Assembly: GCA_041394945.1 (NCBI GenBank)
Contig: JAWKHH010000001.1
Coordinates: 1,426,001 to 1,490,000, forward strand
Source: Bryobacteraceae bacterium
GTDB taxonomy: Bacteria > Acidobacteriota > Terriglobia > Bryobacterales > Bryobacteraceae
Reading direction: 5' to 3'
Length of the DNA: 64,000 nucleotides
Shown piece after piece: positions 1 to 8,752 of the stretch. The notes under the pieces were generated by a model that was given only the letters and a program-made list of their open reading frames with translations, made no database searches and was not told the origin of the DNA. Numbering within the stretch: position 1 is the stretch's first letter; every line of letters begins with the position of its first letter. The position numbers and the translations under genes were made by a program.

Positions 1-1
1 G

Positions 2-1135
2 CTCAAGGAGCTCTATCAGGCCGTCCGCAGTGATCTGGTGATGGCATGCATCCCGGTAGCCTCCGAGCGGGATGCATTCCGTATCTTTGAAACGCTCAAT
101 GACCGCGGCTTGCGCTTGTCCGTTCCAGACCTCTTGCTCAATTACCTGATGCGGGTTGCAGCCGATGACAACGAGCGGCGCCAGATCCGGAATTTCTGGA
201 ATGAAATGCTCGAACAGTTGGGACGCCGCGATATCAACCGCTTCCTAAGGCACATGTGGGTCTCGAAGTACGGTGACTTGAAATCGAAGGACTTGTTCAC
301 GGCCCTTAAGGAGGAGATTGAATCCAAGCACGTTCAAAGCCTGGAATTCACACGCACATGTGCCGACGAGTGTGAGTCCTATGTCCGGCTCCTCGATCTT
401 GACGAGGAACACTTAGGTAAGGCCACACCATTCGTCCGCGTCCTCGCACGCCAATTAGACGTGCAACCCTCGCTGCCCATGATGCTTTCTAGCTACCGGT
501 TATTGGACGCAAACGAATTCGAGAAGGTTGTACGCTGGATGGTCGTTTTCGTGGTGCGCTACTCCGTTGTTTCCCGGCTCGACTCGGGCGGATTAGAGAC
601 GGTTTTCTTCGCTCTTGCCCAGGAGATTCGCGCCAGAATGAGCGATCCGAAGCACGCCAAGAGCGTCCTCGCCCACATTAAAGAAACGCTGACCAAGAAT
701 GCGCCCTCGGATGACCAAGTCAAGGCGGCGGTTGCGGAACTGATCCTTGAGAACGACGAGGCGAAGTATCTCCTGAGCCGGCTAGCCACGCGAATGCAGA
801 CCAACACCAAAGAAGTGAAGGTGGACGAGGCAAATCTTGAGCACGTGTTTCCGAAGAACCCGGCAAAGGAATGGAAAGAGCAAGAGGCGATGGAACCGCT
901 CCTGTGGCACATCGGGAATCTGACCATGCTCGGCGAACGCCTAAACCGCGATGCCGCCAACAAGGAGTTCGCGGTTAAGGCACCACACTACTCCAAGAAT
1001 TCCGAATTGGAGATGGCCCAGGACATCGCTAGAACCTACAAGGAGTGGAACAAGGATACGATTTCCGACCGGGCCAGACGGCTTGCTCCCTTGGTTATCG
1101 AGGTATGGGACTTCGACAATCCGTCGAGGGTCTGA
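2..1135 (+). CDS. DUF262/DUF1524 (GmrSD-like) nuclease family protein, 5'-truncated
   Basis: The reading frame is open from base 2, so the N-terminus lies left of the window and the ATG at 38 is internal. Near the beginning is the DUF262 signature 'AFRIFETLNDRG' followed by a DLLLNYL segment. Near the C-terminus is the DUF1524 HNH-like motif 'EHVFPKNP' followed by 'IGNLTMLG' with a downstream Asn. This two-domain layout is that of GmrS/GmrD-type modification-dependent restriction enzymes, in which DUF262 acts as NTPase/sensor and DUF1524 as the His-Asn-His nuclease. A role in phage defence is inferred from the family; the target is unknown. It sits in the same accessory block as the integrase at 13874. 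Confidence 0.85.
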   Translation, partial: LKELYQAVRSDLVMACIPVASERDAFRIFETLNDRGLRLSVPDLLLNYLMRVAADDNERRQIRNFWNEMLEQLGRRDINRFLRHMWVSKYGDLKSKDLFTALKEEIESKHVQSLEFTRTCADECESYVRLLDLDEEHLGKATPFVRVLARQLDVQPSLPMMLSSYRLLDANEFEKVVRWMVVFVVRYSVVSRLDSGGLETVFFALAQEIRARMSDPKHAKSVLAHIKETLTKNAPSDDQVKAAVAELILENDEAKYLLSRLATRMQTNTKEVKVDEANLEHVFPKNPAKEWKEQEAMEPLLWHIGNLTMLGERLNRDAANKEFAVKAPHYSKNSELEMAQDIARTYKEWNKDTISDRARRLAPLVIEVWDFDNPSRV

Positions 1136-1387
1136 CATAACCGCCGTCAAATGACTTCCAGATTGATTCAATCGGCGCGCACGTTGTTCCTACCCTCAAG
1201 ATGATCTGAAGCGCCGTGATTTGAAGATTGAAGTCACTCTGATCTGATCCGGTAGGCGCGAAGTAGCATCTCCGAAGCTCGACTCGCGTGACCTACCCAG
1301 TCTCGTACCGAATCGGTTTGACATGCTTGGACGGAGTCGAGTGGCGACGTTCCACCGGGTACTTGACGAATCCTCAGCGGAGTCCCT

Positions 1388-2008
1388 TCAGTCGAGCAGA
1401 CCCCTGACGCTCGGACGCCTCACGCTGAGCGACGGATCGTTGTAGCCGTTCAAGACTAACCACTCCTTTTGATCGCGCGGTAGCCTGGAATACGGAATGA
1501 GCTCCGGGTGCTCTCGCAGCAGGTCTCCGAAGGAGGTCTCCGCGATCCCGCCCTTGAATCGGCGGAGCACGCCCCGATCAAGGAGCCGGTACACGGATGC
1601 GCGAGAGACTCCAAGATCGGCTGCCACCTGCGTGACCGTCAGTGATTGTCGGTCCAGTTCGTCACTGAGTCGAGCGTCATCCGATGTCAGTCGGCAGCGG
1701 CGACTCCGGTACTTCTTGACCGCCGCTGGAGTTCTTGCAGGCAGAGCGGCGGTCTCGGTTTGGACTGCCGCGATTTCTTCGGGCGCCCACCGTGGCCTCT
1801 CCGTCCAGGGCCACTGTCCCCGAGGCAGCGCTCGGCGCAAAAACTGCTGAACGGCACCGATAGATCTGCCGAACCGGGCGGCGATTTCGCCGATCGAGGG
1901 TCTCTCGTCCGGCGGCATACGCGCCCACTCCAATAACGATCTGGCTTCGGTGGTGGTCCAGCCCTTCATCGCCTGCGCGTGGAACCTCGCGATCGAGGTC
2001 CACGTCAT
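1388..2008 (-). CDS. HTH DNA-binding protein (SANT-like plus MerR/excisionase-like HTH)
   Basis: A 206-aa protein. The N-terminal third has the pattern of a SANT/Myb-like helix-turn-helix ('IAARFGRSIGAVQQFL'). Residues ~120-160 form a second HTH of the HTH_17 kind ('TQVAADLGVSRASVYRLL'). The C-terminal ~70 residues align with the C-terminus of the protein at 3270-4115, sharing the pattern I-E-S, then H-E-I-P, then Q-WL-L. A start at 1969 (MKGWTTTEA) is equally plausible. A regulator role is inferred and the target is unknown. Confidence 0.6.
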   Translation of the reverse strand: MTWTSIARFHAQAMKGWTTTEARSLLEWARMPPDERPSIGEIAARFGRSIGAVQQFLRRALPRGQWPWTERPRWAPEEIAAVQTETAALPARTPAAVKKYRSRRCRLTSDDARLSDELDRQSLTVTQVAADLGVSRASVYRLLDRGVLRRFKGGIAETSFGDLLREHPELIPYSRLPRDQKEWLVLNGYNDPSLSVRRPSVRGLLD

Positions 2009-2440
2009 CGAGGCTAGAGTTTCGCGGGAATTCTGCCAAACGCGCGAGGGAGTGGAAATCCTGCAAGTGCCCGGAGCCAGCTCAAATCGCAGTCGTTGGG
2101 GAACGTCAACAGCTCAACCATTTAGCCGACTCCCCTTGCCCAACGACAAGCGCGACGACGCCGGTCAATCCAGTGCTGAAAATTCTCGACGCAAACCGAT
2201 AGTCGAGTCGTCTAGAGCCGCGAGAGAGATGTGTAGGCTGGGATTTCTGCTGGATACTGGAACTCTTGAGCCGACGCGAGTCGTTCGGTTCCTTGCAATC
2301 CGGTAGGTGCAGTCCTAAGCTGAAGCATTCCAGATCCTCGCGGCAAACTGTTAGGAAGGCGGAACACGTTGCTGAAGCAATCAAGCGGCACCCGTTCTAG
2401 CTCCAGGGCGACGGCGAACAACGCCGCAGTGCACCGGACC
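2009..2440. other. Intergenic, no recognised gene
   Basis: The divergent region between the HTH gene on the left and the tandem-repeat protein on the right. Short ORFs in all frames lack a coding-like third-position pattern. It presumably holds the promoters of both neighbours, but I see no convincing -35/-10 pair. Confidence 0.5.
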
Positions 2441-3280
2441 ATGCGAGAGCAGTCGCTAAAGGTCCGGTGGCGCGACTTGTCCGAGGCTTCCGATCAGATG
2501 ATTTCGTGGCTGTCATACGCTCTGTGGGTGCGCGCGGTCGTCAAGACCGAACGAGCACTGCCTGCCTGGCTCCGCGATTGCATCGAACAACGATGTCCCG
2601 GCTTCCTCGATAGCCGATCGGAGCGGTCGGATCTTAACGCGCTCTGGCTCGATCTCTCGACGTGGGTGGATCAGCAGCAGTTCCGGGCTGCCGGCGAAGG
2701 GGGCTGGCTCGAAGCCCTCCATTACTACTCAGGACGCGATCCACGCACTGAGCGGATCTGGGATCACTGGACGCGCACCGAAACGGAATGGGGTGCCCGA
2801 ACTCCGGAGGCGTATCCACCATTCGACAGTTGGCACCGGGAAGCCCTGAGCGACCGCGACGCCGCAGAGAATGAGGACGCCGGTCAAGTGGAGGACTACG
2901 TCGAATGGGAAGCAGTCGCATTCTGGGCCCGACTCATAGCTGAGCCTGCTCCGCAGCTCCCGAACCGACTAGTAACAGTTCTGGAACAGCGATGCGCTGG
3001 TTTCGTGAACCAGAGTTTCGCCAAGAGCAACGAGCAAGCGGAGCTCTCAACGCGACTGTGGAAAGACCTGCTCGCCTGGATTGAGGATCACCGTTTCGCA
3101 GAGGCGAAGGATCAGGGGCGTCTGGAGGCTCTCCGTGCCGCTGCGCGATCCCACCTTCGCGGTGAAAGGATCACCGCCTACTGGGAACATTGCAGCTCCA
3201 AGTGGGGGGCGGCACCTCCGAAGCCGTACCCGGATTTCGAAGAGTGGCTTCGCGACGCAGACGAATTCGTCACGAAGTGA
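2441..3280 (+). CDS. Protein of unknown function with two tandem copies of a ~120-aa unit
   Basis: About 279 aa from the ATG at 2441. An in-frame TTG at 2369, with AGGAAGG nine bases upstream, is an alternative start. The protein is an internal duplication. Copy 1 runs from 'WLSYALWVRAV' to 'YPPFDSWHREAL', and copy 2 from 'WEAVAFWARLI' to 'YPDFEEWLRDA'. Shared landmarks in order are an aromatic W start, 'IEQRCPGF/LEQRCAGF', 'LWLDLSTWV/LWKDLLAWI', 'RIWDHW/ITAYWEH' and 'EWGA/KWGA'. It is acidic and Trp-rich, with no signal peptide or membrane segment. I do not recognise the family. It lies between two related HTH genes. Confidence 0.6.
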   Translation: MREQSLKVRWRDLSEASDQMISWLSYALWVRAVVKTERALPAWLRDCIEQRCPGFLDSRSERSDLNALWLDLSTWVDQQQFRAAGEGGWLEALHYYSGRDPRTERIWDHWTRTETEWGARTPEAYPPFDSWHREALSDRDAAENEDAGQVEDYVEWEAVAFWARLIAEPAPQLPNRLVTVLEQRCAGFVNQSFAKSNEQAELSTRLWKDLLAWIEDHRFAEAKDQGRLEALRAAARSHLRGERITAYWEHCSSKWGAAPPKPYPDFEEWLRDADEFVTK

Positions 3281-4115
3281 CATACACAGCGCGCCCTTGG
3301 CCATCGGCGCCAGGCGCATGCTGCTCGGGGTCTCTCTTCCTTCGCCCACCGTGCCTGACGACAGATCCGCGCCCGTAGTCCATTGAGAGCAGCAGCCAGT
3401 TCTGCGCTTCGGGCGCAAGCGTCTCGAATGGGATCTCCTCCGCGTGGTGCCTGCAAAGCCACCGCAACGAGTCCTCCGTGATGCGCCCCTTCTTCCGCTC
3501 CAGCCAGCCATTGCGGACCCAGCTATTCACGGTCGTTTCCGGAACACGGAGGTCAACCACAAGATCCTTCGTCTTGAAGCCGCCGAAAAAGTCGGCACTC
3601 CAACCGAGCCTGCGAAGCCGAGCCAGCACGGATTGCTTGGACCGGTTCAGACGCCGGGCGATCGTATCGACTTGGCAGCCCATTAGCGAAAGGAGAAAGT
3701 GATCGTGTGTGGACTTCCAGCGCTCTACGGGTGTCGTTCTGTGTTGGGTGAGCCCTAAGACGCGAGCACGCCAAACAACCGCGTCTCGCGACCAGTCTGG
3801 GTGCATTTCCAGGACCCGCTCGATGGCCTCATGCGAGCTTGCTCGGCTTGAGCCGTAGCCGTCCATAAGGATCCCGTCTTCTACCGCAGTCCACTGATGT
3901 CGCTGGAACCGCTGTCGGCCGCGACTGTTGATGGAGAACGGTTCGTGATTCCCGGCCGCGCCACTTTCGCCAGGCGTCGGGCGGTTGACACGGGGCGTAC
4001 CATCGCGCTCGAAGACATTGCTGCTCCGCTCTGCAAGGGCCTCGCGGTCAGCCCGTGTAGTGCGGACGCCGGCTCCAAAGGACCCGGGGGAGGAGGGTTT
4101 CTTGGCTTCCGACAT
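3270..4115 (-). CDS. Multi-HTH DNA-binding protein (Myb/SANT-like)
   Basis: The chosen start is the ATG at 4115, which has AGGTGG five bases upstream; an in-frame GTG exists at 4124. The ~281-aa protein has a disordered, charged N-terminus. A Myb/SANT-like helix set begins near 'RHQWTAVEDGILMDGY', followed by a second HTH ('IARRLNRSKQSVLARLRRLGW') and a third segment ('DLRVPETTVNSWVRNGWLER'). Its C-terminus is homologous to the protein at 1388-2008. The 3' end overlaps the convergent gene ending at 3280 by 11 bases. It is divergent from the sigma-factor operon starting near 4522, so it could regulate that operon; this is inference. Confidence 0.6.
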   Translation of the reverse strand: MSEAKKPSSPGSFGAGVRTTRADREALAERSSNVFERDGTPRVNRPTPGESGAAGNHEPFSINSRGRQRFQRHQWTAVEDGILMDGYGSSRASSHEAIERVLEMHPDWSRDAVVWRARVLGLTQHRTTPVERWKSTHDHFLLSLMGCQVDTIARRLNRSKQSVLARLRRLGWSADFFGGFKTKDLVVDLRVPETTVNSWVRNGWLERKKGRITEDSLRWLCRHHAEEIPFETLAPEAQNWLLLSMDYGRGSVVRHGGRRKRDPEQHAPGADGQGRAVYVTS

Positions 4116-4521
4116 AGATACCACCTGATGTGTTTACATTTGGCAATCCCAGTTCGAGAAGCGTTTGGTCCGGTCCCGGGGACCTGAGGTATTGGAGACT
4201 GTAGGCGGAACGCTCCTATCTTGAAAACAATTCGGCGCGCCAAAATGTCCCAAAGCGAGTCCTCGCCGGCTAGATGGGCGGCTCTTCTGGAGCTGGGGCA
4301 AGGTGGAGCAGGTGAAATTGCCCACCCCACGGCTGAAGCATTACAGGACGATGACAACTTCGCCATCGGCGGCCGAATGGGAACCGATTCGCCCCCGGCA
4401 GCCGTCAAACTTTTTTTCGGACTTTCTTGCTCGGCCGTTCCTTATATCAGTAGGGGGCGAGTGTAGGCCGCACTGGTGCTCTCTAGCGTATGTCGGCGAC
4501 GGGTCGCCGGCCGATGTTGTT
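4116..4521. other. Divergent intergenic region upstream of the ECF sigma operon
   Basis: About 400 bases between the divergent HTH gene and the sigma gene. The sigma frame is open back to 4303, but that stretch reads as low-quality protein. A T-rich tract lies around 4410-4417 and an AT-rich TTATAT around 4440. These are candidates for the operon promoter, though no well-spaced pair is evident. Confidence 0.4.
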
Positions 4522-5154
4522 ATGGCAGGGGTTCGTCACAACGATCCCGGGAGATCCGACCGCGAAGCGGCTCCGCCGTTTTGGCTGCAGACCGACCGGG
4601 CAGGGACCACCATAGTGGACTCTTGCGTGGTCGCCGCCGCACGCGACAACTGGTCCTGGGCATTCTGGCTCATCAAGAGGGAACTCCATGACGGCACGCG
4701 TATGGCTGAAATCGTCCAGGACGTCGCCATCGAAGTGACAACCCGCCTCCGAGCCGACGCCGACGTCGGCAGAAACCTCAATGGCTACATCCGAACTTCG
4801 ATCATCCGGCGAGTGAAAACCATCGCGATCCGCGAGAGCCGCGTGATCTACGAGGGCGCTGCCCACGATCTCGAGGCGAACCATCAGCCGGCCTCGCCCG
4901 ACTGGACCAAGGTATTCGACGACCGTATTACGCTGCGGTCGCTCGCCCCGTATATGTCGCATCCGGTTCGTACAATTCTGCACTATCGCATGGCCGACTA
5001 CTCGTGGAAGCGAATAGCTCAGCTGGTTGGGTTGACCGAGAAGCAGGCGAAGTCGCGATTCTACTATGGCGCGCGCCAGGCGTATGAAGAAATGCTTGCA
5101 GTTCAGAAGAAGCGGGCCAACGCAGAAAGAGATCCGTCCAATGGCAGGCAATAG
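4522..5154 (+). CDS. ECF-type RNA polymerase sigma factor
   Basis: About 210 aa from the ATG at 4522. The frame is open to 4303, but the upstream part does not resemble a sigma factor. Region 2 is seen as the segment from 'DNWSWAFWLIKREL' to 'YIRTSIIRRVKTIAIRES', including a DVAIEV core. Region 4 is the C-terminal HTH 'DYSWKRIAQLVGLTEKQAKSRFYYG'. The stop overlaps the anti-sigma start by 14 bases, giving a classical sigma/anti-sigma pair. It would redirect RNA polymerase to a small regulon, probably including its own operon. Divergence from well-known ECF groups is notable: the helices are recognisable but the linker is atypical. Confidence 0.75.
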   Translation: MAGVRHNDPGRSDREAAPPFWLQTDRAGTTIVDSCVVAAARDNWSWAFWLIKRELHDGTRMAEIVQDVAIEVTTRLRADADVGRNLNGYIRTSIIRRVKTIAIRESRVIYEGAAHDLEANHQPASPDWTKVFDDRITLRSLAPYMSHPVRTILHYRMADYSWKRIAQLVGLTEKQAKSRFYYGARQAYEEMLAVQKKRANAERDPSNGRQ

Positions 5155-5851
5155 TTCATCCCGCCGCCTCTCTCACCGCCAAGAGAAGAATCTCTTGAAC
5201 GCCGCCAGAGAAGCCGCGCGCACCGAATTTGAGAACCCTGACCGCATCGGCTGTCCAGGTTCCCGAACATTGGGCTTGCTAGCGCGCCGGCACCCGTCCG
5301 TGGAAGAGTCGCCCGATCTAATTGACCACATCGGAACCTGCTCGCCTTGCTTCGTCGAATACTCCCAGCTTCGAGCGGCGCACAAGTTGCGGGTTCGGGT
5401 GGCTTACGCGCTGGTTTCAATCGCGGCAGTGGTCGTTCTCACGGTGGCGGGGATACGTCTCATCGAATCACCGGGCGGTCAGCCGACTATTTCGGAGAAA
5501 CAAACTGCCGGGTCGCAGGAAGAACCCACCCAACTCGTGCTCGACCTGCGGATGAGGGGACAAACGAGGAGCGATCAGCCCGCCACCGACTCCCCACTTC
5601 GCGTGCCGCGAAGGAACCTATCGCTCTCCATCTACCTGCCGGTGGGTAGTGAGGAGGGGAACTACGAAGTGGCCTTGGTCAATCCTTCGGAGCAGGTGCT
5701 GCGAAACGCAACCGGAGAAGCGGGATTTCGGGACTTCGTCGCTGTGTTGCCTATTCGGATGGACCTAGCAGGACTCCCGCAAGGCCGCTACGAACTACGT
5801 ATTCGACGTTTGGAAGCTCCATGGAACGCCTATTCGGTCTTACTGGAGTGA
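5141..5851 (+). CDS. Zinc-finger anti-sigma factor, single-pass membrane protein
   Basis: A 236-aa protein starting at the ATG 5141 inside the sigma gene's last codons. The cytoplasmic N-terminus carries the ZAS zinc motif: C38 and then H63-x3-C67-x2-C70 ('HIGTCSPC'). One membrane span is at ~86-108 ('VAYALVSIAAVVVLTVAGI'). A ~125-residue C-terminal domain, predicted extracytoplasmic and beta-rich, ends in 'YELRIRRLEAPW', in the style of carbohydrate- or peptide-binding sandwiches. By family knowledge it sequesters the sigma factor until proteolysis or a conformational change frees it. The CHAT gene follows nine bases later and is a natural candidate for that protease. Confidence 0.8.
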   Translation: MAGNSSSRRLSHRQEKNLLNAAREAARTEFENPDRIGCPGSRTLGLLARRHPSVEESPDLIDHIGTCSPCFVEYSQLRAAHKLRVRVAYALVSIAAVVVLTVAGIRLIESPGGQPTISEKQTAGSQEEPTQLVLDLRMRGQTRSDQPATDSPLRVPRRNLSLSIYLPVGSEEGNYEVALVNPSEQVLRNATGEAGFRDFVAVLPIRMDLAGLPQGRYELRIRRLEAPWNAYSVLLE

Positions 5852-5860
5852 AAGGAGACG

Positions 5861-8752
5861 ATGTTGCGCAGAGTGACCTCCAGACCGACGTGCCGCGACG
5901 ATCGCCTTCGAGTGTTGCGCTTCACCGATCTCAATTCCTTCGACCTCAAGGCCATGGTCGAGGCAATTCAGCGCTCTCCGTTCTTCATGTTGGCGGCTTT
6001 CTCCATCTCTTCCAGGCGCCTCCGGATCCACTTCGCCGTCTCACAGAACCAGGGCACGGATTTCGGTAGAATCGAACCAAATCGGCGGAGAGCCAGCAGA
6101 AAGGCTCGAGTGTTGTCGCTGGGCAAAGCAGTTCGGTGTGTTCCTTCAGTGGCCGCCATACTTGTGATCTTGGTGGCGCCTTCTCGAATCGCCGGACCGG
6201 AGACGCCGGACGAAGCCACACTGATCGAAGCCAAGCGATTGGCATGGCTTAACAACTGGGCGGGCGCCGCCGAGCTACTGGGCCAGCTTGAGCGATCTCA
6301 TCTGCGTCCCATTGACGAAGCGACCGTTCTGTTCTCGCGGGCTGCACAGATCCGCGGCAACATCGAGGCCCTGTCGCTGCCAGCGGCTGCGGCTGAAATC
6401 GCGTCCATGCTTGATCGAGAGGCCATACGGCGCGATCCACAGTTGCACCTTCAACTGCTGTCGATCAAGGGCGACATCGAGTTTCAATACGACCTCCGTT
6501 CCGCGGAGACGACCTGGGAAGATGCCCAGCAACTGGCTGCCGCCGTCGACTCCGCTGAATGGAAGGCGCGGGCTGAAGGGGAGCTTGGGGCGATCGCCTT
6601 CCTAAACGGGGAAATTTTCGCCGCCGTAAGGCTCGTATCAGGGGCGCTTCTAAAAGCAGAGTTGGCGGGCGATGTCGCCGCTCAAATCCGGTATCGAACA
6701 GCTTTGGGAGAAGGGCTTGCCGAATTCGGTCGACCCGCCGACGCCATTCGGTTCTTCGACAAGGCTCTGGAATTGTCCTCATCAACGAAGGGAGCCTATT
6801 TTCCGTTCACTGCGTACTTGGGCAAGGCTCGGCTGCTGGCCGCGACAGAGCGTAGAGATGATGGTCTTCGGATGCTGCACGAAGGTCTGGCGGAAGCCCG
6901 CCAGAAGGAACTGAAGGTTCGCGAAGCACGGATACTCACGGTTCTTGGCGAGCTTGCGTCCGCCGTAGGCGAGCATCGGGAGGCGATCAGCTGGCTCAAG
7001 GAAGCAGCCGATGTGGCTAACCGGGCTGGACTTGACCGGATCGAGGCAGAGGCGAGCAGTTCCCTCGCGTCCATGCTACGTGACGCTGGGAACAACTTGC
7101 ACGCTGTCAGCTACGCCAAGCGGAGCGTCGCTGCTGCTCAACGCGCCGGGGATCTCTACCATCTGCCCCCGATGATGGCGATTCTCGCCGAGATCGAAGC
7201 GAAAAACGGGAACTTTAGCGCGGCGGAAGCGGTTTACGCCCAGGCAACGGACGCCGTGAGCGGCCTGCTCAGAGACTTTCCGCATCCCAGGCACAAAAAC
7301 ACGCTGATCGCGACAATGAGCCGGGTGTTTCAGGGCCATTTCGAGCTGGCGATAGAGGATCTTCACGATGTTGCGAAAGCATTCGCTGTCGTTGAATCGG
7401 CCAAGGCCCACGGCTTGGTCGATCTACTTCATGGATCCTCCGCACATCACGGCGAAGCATGGGACCAGCACGCAGTTCGTCAGGTCGCGGAACTGCAACG
7501 GACTCTGTCGCACGAGAGCGATCAGCGCCGGCGAAGCGAATTGCTTGATCAACTCTGGGAGCTCGAAATGCGGTCGTTCCGCCCGCGGGACGTGGGACTC
7601 GGTCCCGGCGCTCCATCGGCCATCAGGCCAGTATCGATTCCACTATTGCAGTCACGTCTCTCGGAGAACGAACTGCTAATCGAATATGTGCTCTCGTCTC
7701 CTCGCTCGTTTGCCCTGGTGATCAGCCGTGACCAGGTGACACATTACGAACTTGCAGATCGCAAGCACATCGAAGCAGCTGTGGATATGCACCTCGCGGC
7801 GATCCGCAGCCGACGGAATGGCCGCTTTGAGGCGGCAGCGCTGTACCGTCTTCTGATCGAGCCTGTCGCCATCCCGACAAACAAGGCCAGGCTAATCATT
7901 GTGCCTGACGGAAAGCTCCACGTCACCGCTTTTGGCGCGCTGATGAATCCGGCGGGTGGGTTCGTCGTTGAGTCGCATGTCATCTCTTACGCCCCATCAG
8001 CAACCGCGTACTACTTGTTATCGGAGTCAGCTCCGGAACGAGTCCAAAGAGTGCGCTTACTTGGCGTCGGTGGAGCAAAGTACAGTTCGAATCCAATCCG
8101 AGACCTGGTGTCCGCCGTCCGCAGTGGGGGCTTCTTCGATTCATCCTCAGCGCCCCGCTGGTCCCCGATTCCTTACTCGTCCCTTGAGGTATCTGACCTT
8201 GCGGCTATTGGGCTGGGGAACACGACCCTACTGACTGGCGATCGCGCGAGTGAACCGGATTTCAAGCGCATGCCGCTATCGACGTTTCGCGTCCTACACT
8301 TTGCACTGCATTCCGCCATTGATGCGGAATTCCCTGACCGTTCTGCTCTCGTCCTATCGTCCCGAAAAGGCGACGAGGAAGATGGCCTCTTGCAGGCGCG
8401 CGAAGTGGTTCAGCTCGACCTCAACGCCGACATGGTGACGCTTTCCGCATGTGACGCCGGTTCAGGAACTCTCGAAGGAATTGCCGGCGTCAACAGTCTC
8501 GTCCAAGCGTTCCTGATGGCGGGTTCTCGAAGCGTCGTCGCCAGCGTGTGGCCAGCGGACGACATGTTTACTGCGGCTCTGATGAAGGCGTTTTACAGCA
8601 ATCTGCGGCAGGGGCTGGACAAGGCCGAGGCGTTAACCCTCGCCAAGCGCGAGTTGCTACGGGTCCACGGGCCGAATGCCGTCCCATTCTTTTGGGCTGG
8701 CTTCAGGCTCGTAGGAGATTCACATGGAACTGTGATGGGAGAGGAACGATGA
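5861..8752 (+). CDS. TPR-CHAT caspase-like protease
   Basis: 963 aa. The start is the ATG 5861 with AAAGGAGACG just upstream. A basic stretch and a hydrophobic segment ('CVPSVAAILVILVAP', ~residues 93-107) look like a signal anchor. An in-frame GTG at 6110 with AGAAAGG upstream would place it at the N-terminus. Residues ~110-520 are TPR-like helical repeats. Residues ~640-960 are a CHAT domain with the catalytic His in 'HFALHSAID' (H817) and Cys in 'TLSACDAGSG' (C864), followed by the conserved 'VVASVWPADD'. CHAT domains are caspase-family Cys proteases. The 3' end overlaps the next gene by ATGA, indicating translational coupling. Its operon position suggests it acts on the anti-sigma or another sigma-pathway partner; this is inference. 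Confidence 0.85.
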   Translation: MLRRVTSRPTCRDDRLRVLRFTDLNSFDLKAMVEAIQRSPFFMLAAFSISSRRLRIHFAVSQNQGTDFGRIEPNRRRASRKARVLSLGKAVRCVPSVAAILVILVAPSRIAGPETPDEATLIEAKRLAWLNNWAGAAELLGQLERSHLRPIDEATVLFSRAAQIRGNIEALSLPAAAAEIASMLDREAIRRDPQLHLQLLSIKGDIEFQYDLRSAETTWEDAQQLAAAVDSAEWKARAEGELGAIAFLNGEIFAAVRLVSGALLKAELAGDVAAQIRYRTALGEGLAEFGRPADAIRFFDKALELSSSTKGAYFPFTAYLGKARLLAATERRDDGLRMLHEGLAEARQKELKVREARILTVLGELASAVGEHREAISWLKEAADVANRAGLDRIEAEASSSLASMLRDAGNNLHAVSYAKRSVAAAQRAGDLYHLPPMMAILAEIEAKNGNFSAAEAVYAQATDAVSGLLRDFPHPRHKNTLIATMSRVFQGHFELAIEDLHDVAKAFAVVESAKAHGLVDLLHGSSAHHGEAWDQHAVRQVAELQRTLSHESDQRRRSELLDQLWELEMRSFRPRDVGLGPGAPSAIRPVSIPLLQSRLSENELLIEYVLSSPRSFALVISRDQVTHYELADRKHIEAAVDMHLAAIRSRRNGRFEAAALYRLLIEPVAIPTNKARLIIVPDGKLHVTAFGALMNPAGGFVVESHVISYAPSATAYYLLSESAPERVQRVRLLGVGGAKYSSNPIRDLVSAVRSGGFFDSSSAPRWSPIPYSSLEVSDLAAIGLGNTTLLTGDRASEPDFKRMPLSTFRVLHFALHSAIDAEFPDRSALVLSSRKGDEEDGLLQAREVVQLDLNADMVTLSACDAGSGTLEGIAGVNSLVQAFLMAGSRSVVASVWPADDMFTAALMKAFYSNLRQGLDKAEALTLAKRELLRVHGPNAVPFFWAGFRLVGDSHGTVMGEER

